From: Akkermansiaceae bacterium
GTDB taxonomy: Bacteria; Verrucomicrobiota; Verrucomicrobiia; Verrucomicrobiales; Akkermansiaceae
NCBI GenBank assembly: GCA_023300205.1
Contig: JALZVD010000373.1
Span: forward strand, 1-8,078
Length of the DNA: 8,078 bases
Reading direction: 5' to 3'
Shown: in pieces, positions 6,332 to 8,078 of the stretch
Position numbering within the stretch: position 1 is the stretch's first letter
Layout of the letters: each line of letters opens with the position of its first letter
Position numbers and translations under genes: made by a program
Notes under the pieces: model-generated
What the model was told of the DNA's origin: nothing
Database searches by the model: none
The model's input: only the letters and a program-made list of their open reading frames with translations

Positions 6332-7126
6332 CTAACCATTCAAAAACCCAGTCAGCGGACTTGTTGCAGAGGCTGTATCCCGCTGCATAGGCAAACCTAT
6401 CTCATAAGCAGCCCTACCCGCCTCCACGGCTAACTTAAACGCCTCTCCCATTCGCACAGGATCACTCGGAATCGCCATTGCCGTATTCACCAATACTGCA
6501 TCCGCACCAAGCTCCATTGCCTCCGCGGCATGACTAGGCGCACCCAGACCCGCATCCACAACTACCGGTACAGTCGCCTGATCAATAATAATCTGCACAA
6601 GATCTCGAGTAACCACACCCTTATTAGAACCTATTGGCGCCCCTAGCGGCATCACCGCCGCCACACCCGCCTCTTGCAAACGCTTAGCAAGCACAGGATC
6701 AGCATTAATATAAGGCAAAACCGTAAAACCTTCTTTAACCAACACCTCAGCCGCAGCTAATGTCTCAATAGGATCTGGTAACAAATAAGTAGGATCTGGA
6801 TGAATCTCTAATTTAATCCACTTCGGTAGCCCCGCAGCCTCAGCTAACCTAGCTAACCTAACAGCCTCCTCCGCATTCATTGCCCCGCTCGTATTAGGAA
6901 GAAGTAGATATTTCTCAGGATCAATAAACTCTAAAATATTAGCAAACGGATCATTCTCCCCCACACTCAAATCAGCTCGGCGTAAAGCCACAGTCACTAT
7001 TTCAGTCCCACTAGAAGCAAGAGTATCTCGCATCAGTTCATTCGAGGCAAACTTTCCTGTCCCCGCCATCAGACGTGAACTAAAGTCCCGCCCAGCTATC
7101 GTTAAAGGTGAATTATTCATAGTCAT
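6332..7126 (-). CDS. thiG: ThiG, thiazole synthase of thiamine biosynthesis
   Basis: ThiG makes the thiazole phosphate moiety of thiamine from 1-deoxy-D-xylulose 5-phosphate, dehydroglycine and ThiS-thiocarboxylate, in the cytoplasm. The 264-aa protein is a full-length (beta/alpha)8 barrel. Visible motifs are [10 protein letters not shown] (17-26), VTVALRR (44-50), LPNTSG (76-81), and WIKLEI with the Schiff-base Lys K105 and E107. The phosphate-binding and active-site strands follow as [13 protein letters not shown] (158-170), [13 protein letters not shown] (188-200, D191) and [11 protein letters not shown] (208-218). K105, E107 and D191 are evenly offset from B. subtilis K96, E98 and D182. 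NTSGAMN replaces the frequent NTAGC-T. Its ATG touches the stop of the SMP-30-like gene (TAGATG), so the two are probably coupled. A second ATG at 7120 is better spaced from a weak AAGGGA. No thiS, thiH, thiO or thiF lies in the window. Confidence 0.96.
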   Translation of the reverse strand: MTMNNSPLTIAGRDFSSRLMAGTGKFASNELMRDTLASSGTEIVTVALRRADLSVGENDPFANILEFIDPEKYLLLPNTSGAMNAEEAVRLARLAEAAGLPKWIKLEIHPDPTYLLPDPIETLAAAEVLVKEGFTVLPYINADPVLAKRLQEAGVAAVMPLGAPIGSNKGVVTRDLVQIIIDQATVPVVVDAGLGAPSHAAEAMELGADAVLVNTAMAIPSDPVRMGEAFKLAVEAGRAAYEIGLPMQRDTASATSPLTGFLNG

Positions 7127-7975
7127 CTATCCCTTGTAGACGTAAGTTTTTTGTCCTTTCACTCCCAGTCCTGTGACCTTGAAAAGCTTACCTGCATGCT
7201 CCTCCACCTCTGATTTATGAACCCCCGTAGTAACATAAAGAACATCCAAGTTCTCACCACCAAAAGCACAAGCCGTAGTCTCAAGACAAGGGATATCAAC
7301 TCTCTGTAGTTCCTCGCCGGTCTTACTATCATAGCAGACCACACAAGCTCCATGACAAAATGCCACCCACAGATTATCATCTTCATCGATCGCCATCCCA
7401 TCAGGTGATGCACTAACAGCAGATGTATCTACACACTTCCTAGCGTTAGAAATCTCACCATCTGCATAATCAAATGCCAAAACACTCAACGTAGGAGTAT
7501 CAATATAAAACATCGTCTTTCCATCAGCTGACCAAGTGATCCCATTAGAATTCGTCACTCCAGCATAAGCCTCCGTTACTTCTCCTCCCCTACTCAAACG
7601 ATAAAGACTCGCATCACCCTTCTCTTTCACAAGACTAATCGTCCCCGCGAAAAAATGACCATCAGGAGAACACTTCCCATCATTAAAGCGGTTATTAGAC
7701 TTATCGAGCTCCGGATCAGAAATTTTCACTAAGTCACCATTCTCTGCCAAAAAGGAAAAACCATGATCCCCCGCTATCACCATGCCACCAGAACTTCTAG
7801 GGACAACCGTCCCCACTCGCTCACCCACAGGCCAGACCTTCTCTTCTCCTGTTTCAGGATTAAAACGGATAACCTTATGCCCCTCTATATCCACATAGAG
7901 AAGTGCGTCGTGATGCCAGAGCGGTCCTTCACCCCAGGTCGAAATATATCCATTAATAGGTTCTACTTGATGCAT
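7127..7975 (-). CDS. SMP-30/gluconolactonase/regucalcin-family sugar lactonase
   Basis: This is a six-bladed beta-propeller metal-dependent hydrolase related to regucalcin and gluconolactonase; the usual substrates are sugar-acid lactones. The 282-aa protein has the four metal-site residues in their motifs: E16 (WGEGPLW), N98-D99 (FNDGKCSPDGHFFAGT), N144 (SNGITWSADG) and D192 (SPDGMAID). It has no signal peptide, so it is probably cytoplasmic. The frame is open to a TTG at 8026, but those extra 17 residues are unlike the family. The ATG at 7975 begins near the first blade and fits. No Shine-Dalgarno sequence precedes it. Its TAG stop directly abuts the thiG start. A role in sugar-acid breakdown is inferred; no metabolic partner is visible nearby. 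Confidence 0.88.
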   Translation of the reverse strand: MHQVEPINGYISTWGEGPLWHHDALLYVDIEGHKVIRFNPETGEEKVWPVGERVGTVVPRSSGGMVIAGDHGFSFLAENGDLVKISDPELDKSNNRFNDGKCSPDGHFFAGTISLVKEKGDASLYRLSRGGEVTEAYAGVTNSNGITWSADGKTMFYIDTPTLSVLAFDYADGEISNARKCVDTSAVSASPDGMAIDEDDNLWVAFCHGACVVCYDSKTGEELQRVDIPCLETTACAFGGENLDVLYVTTGVHKSEVEEHAGKLFKVTGLGVKGQKTYVYKG

Positions 7976-7981
7976 AAGTGC

Positions 7982-8010
7982 ATTTAAATCACAGAATACC
8001 CCAGTGTCCA
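7982..8010 (-). promoter_or_regulatory. Candidate promoter of the lactonase-thiG unit, possibly leaderless
   Basis: On the minus strand, TGGACA (8010-8005, five of six -35 matches) and TTAAAT (7987-7982, four of six -10 matches) have an ideal 17-bp spacer. The start point, about 7 bases on, would fall at the ATG (7975), so the transcript would be leaderless or nearly so. The match is suggestive, not proven. Confidence 0.35.
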
Positions 8011-8078
8011 GCCAGCACAGTGACAAACACTAAAATTAGCGAAAATAAAGAGCAACCATAGGACTAATCCATCTCCTC

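Noticed and set aside
7976..8026. TTG start at 8026 for the lactonase
   Set aside because: The extra 17 residues do not match the family, and this stretch overlaps the candidate promoter.
8027..8078. Possible end of another minus-strand gene (GAGGAGATGGATTAG on the minus strand, stop near 8064)
   Set aside because: Only four codons are visible, so no gene can be supported.

Overview
The window is about 8.1 kb of ordinary bacterial chromosome, densely coded, with ten protein-coding genes. One of them, a squalene/phytoene synthase, runs off the left edge. No rRNA, tRNA, transposase, phage gene, CRISPR array or origin was seen. The gene set suggests a Gram-negative PVC-type bacterium, most likely a verrucomicrobium such as a Rubritalea relative. 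This rests on an eukaryote-like squalene synthase with a DTIADT motif, a small arginine/lysine-rich protein with an AAKK-repeat tail, and the near absence of Shine-Dalgarno sequences. The lineage is an inference from recognised protein types, not a database match.

Left part (1-1893): the isoprenoid condensing enzyme (minus strand) and the radical-SAM heme chaperone hemW (plus strand) are transcribed divergently from a gap of about 50 bp. Next (1902-3016), on the minus strand, a two-gene unit encodes membrane proteins. A DUF3592 protein comes first and overlaps by 7 nt a PAP2-type lipid phosphatase/phosphotransferase, so the two are probably translationally coupled. Divergent from it (3102-4679), a plus-strand pair encodes a cytoplasmic GH3 beta-N-acetylglucosaminidase (nagZ, cell-wall recycling) and an MntR-type manganese-sensing repressor.

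Right part (4727-7975), all minus strand. In transcription order it holds an SMP-30/gluconolactonase-like enzyme whose stop codon abuts the start of thiG (thiazole synthase). A non-coding gap of 229 bp follows, then the histone-H1-like basic protein with a clear intrinsic terminator behind it. After that come a short NYN/YacP-type RNase-like protein and a stand-alone PocR-like ligand-sensing domain protein. The terminator ends only 21 nt before the YacP-like start codon.

The plus strand carries more C than G in every line sampled, whichever strand is coding. The minus strand is therefore probably the replication leading strand. I found no convincing novel multi-gene system. The points most worth a second look are the terminator against the RNase gene, the stand-alone PocR-like domain beside it, the abutting lactonase-thiG pair, and the altered glycine/histidine loop in NagZ.
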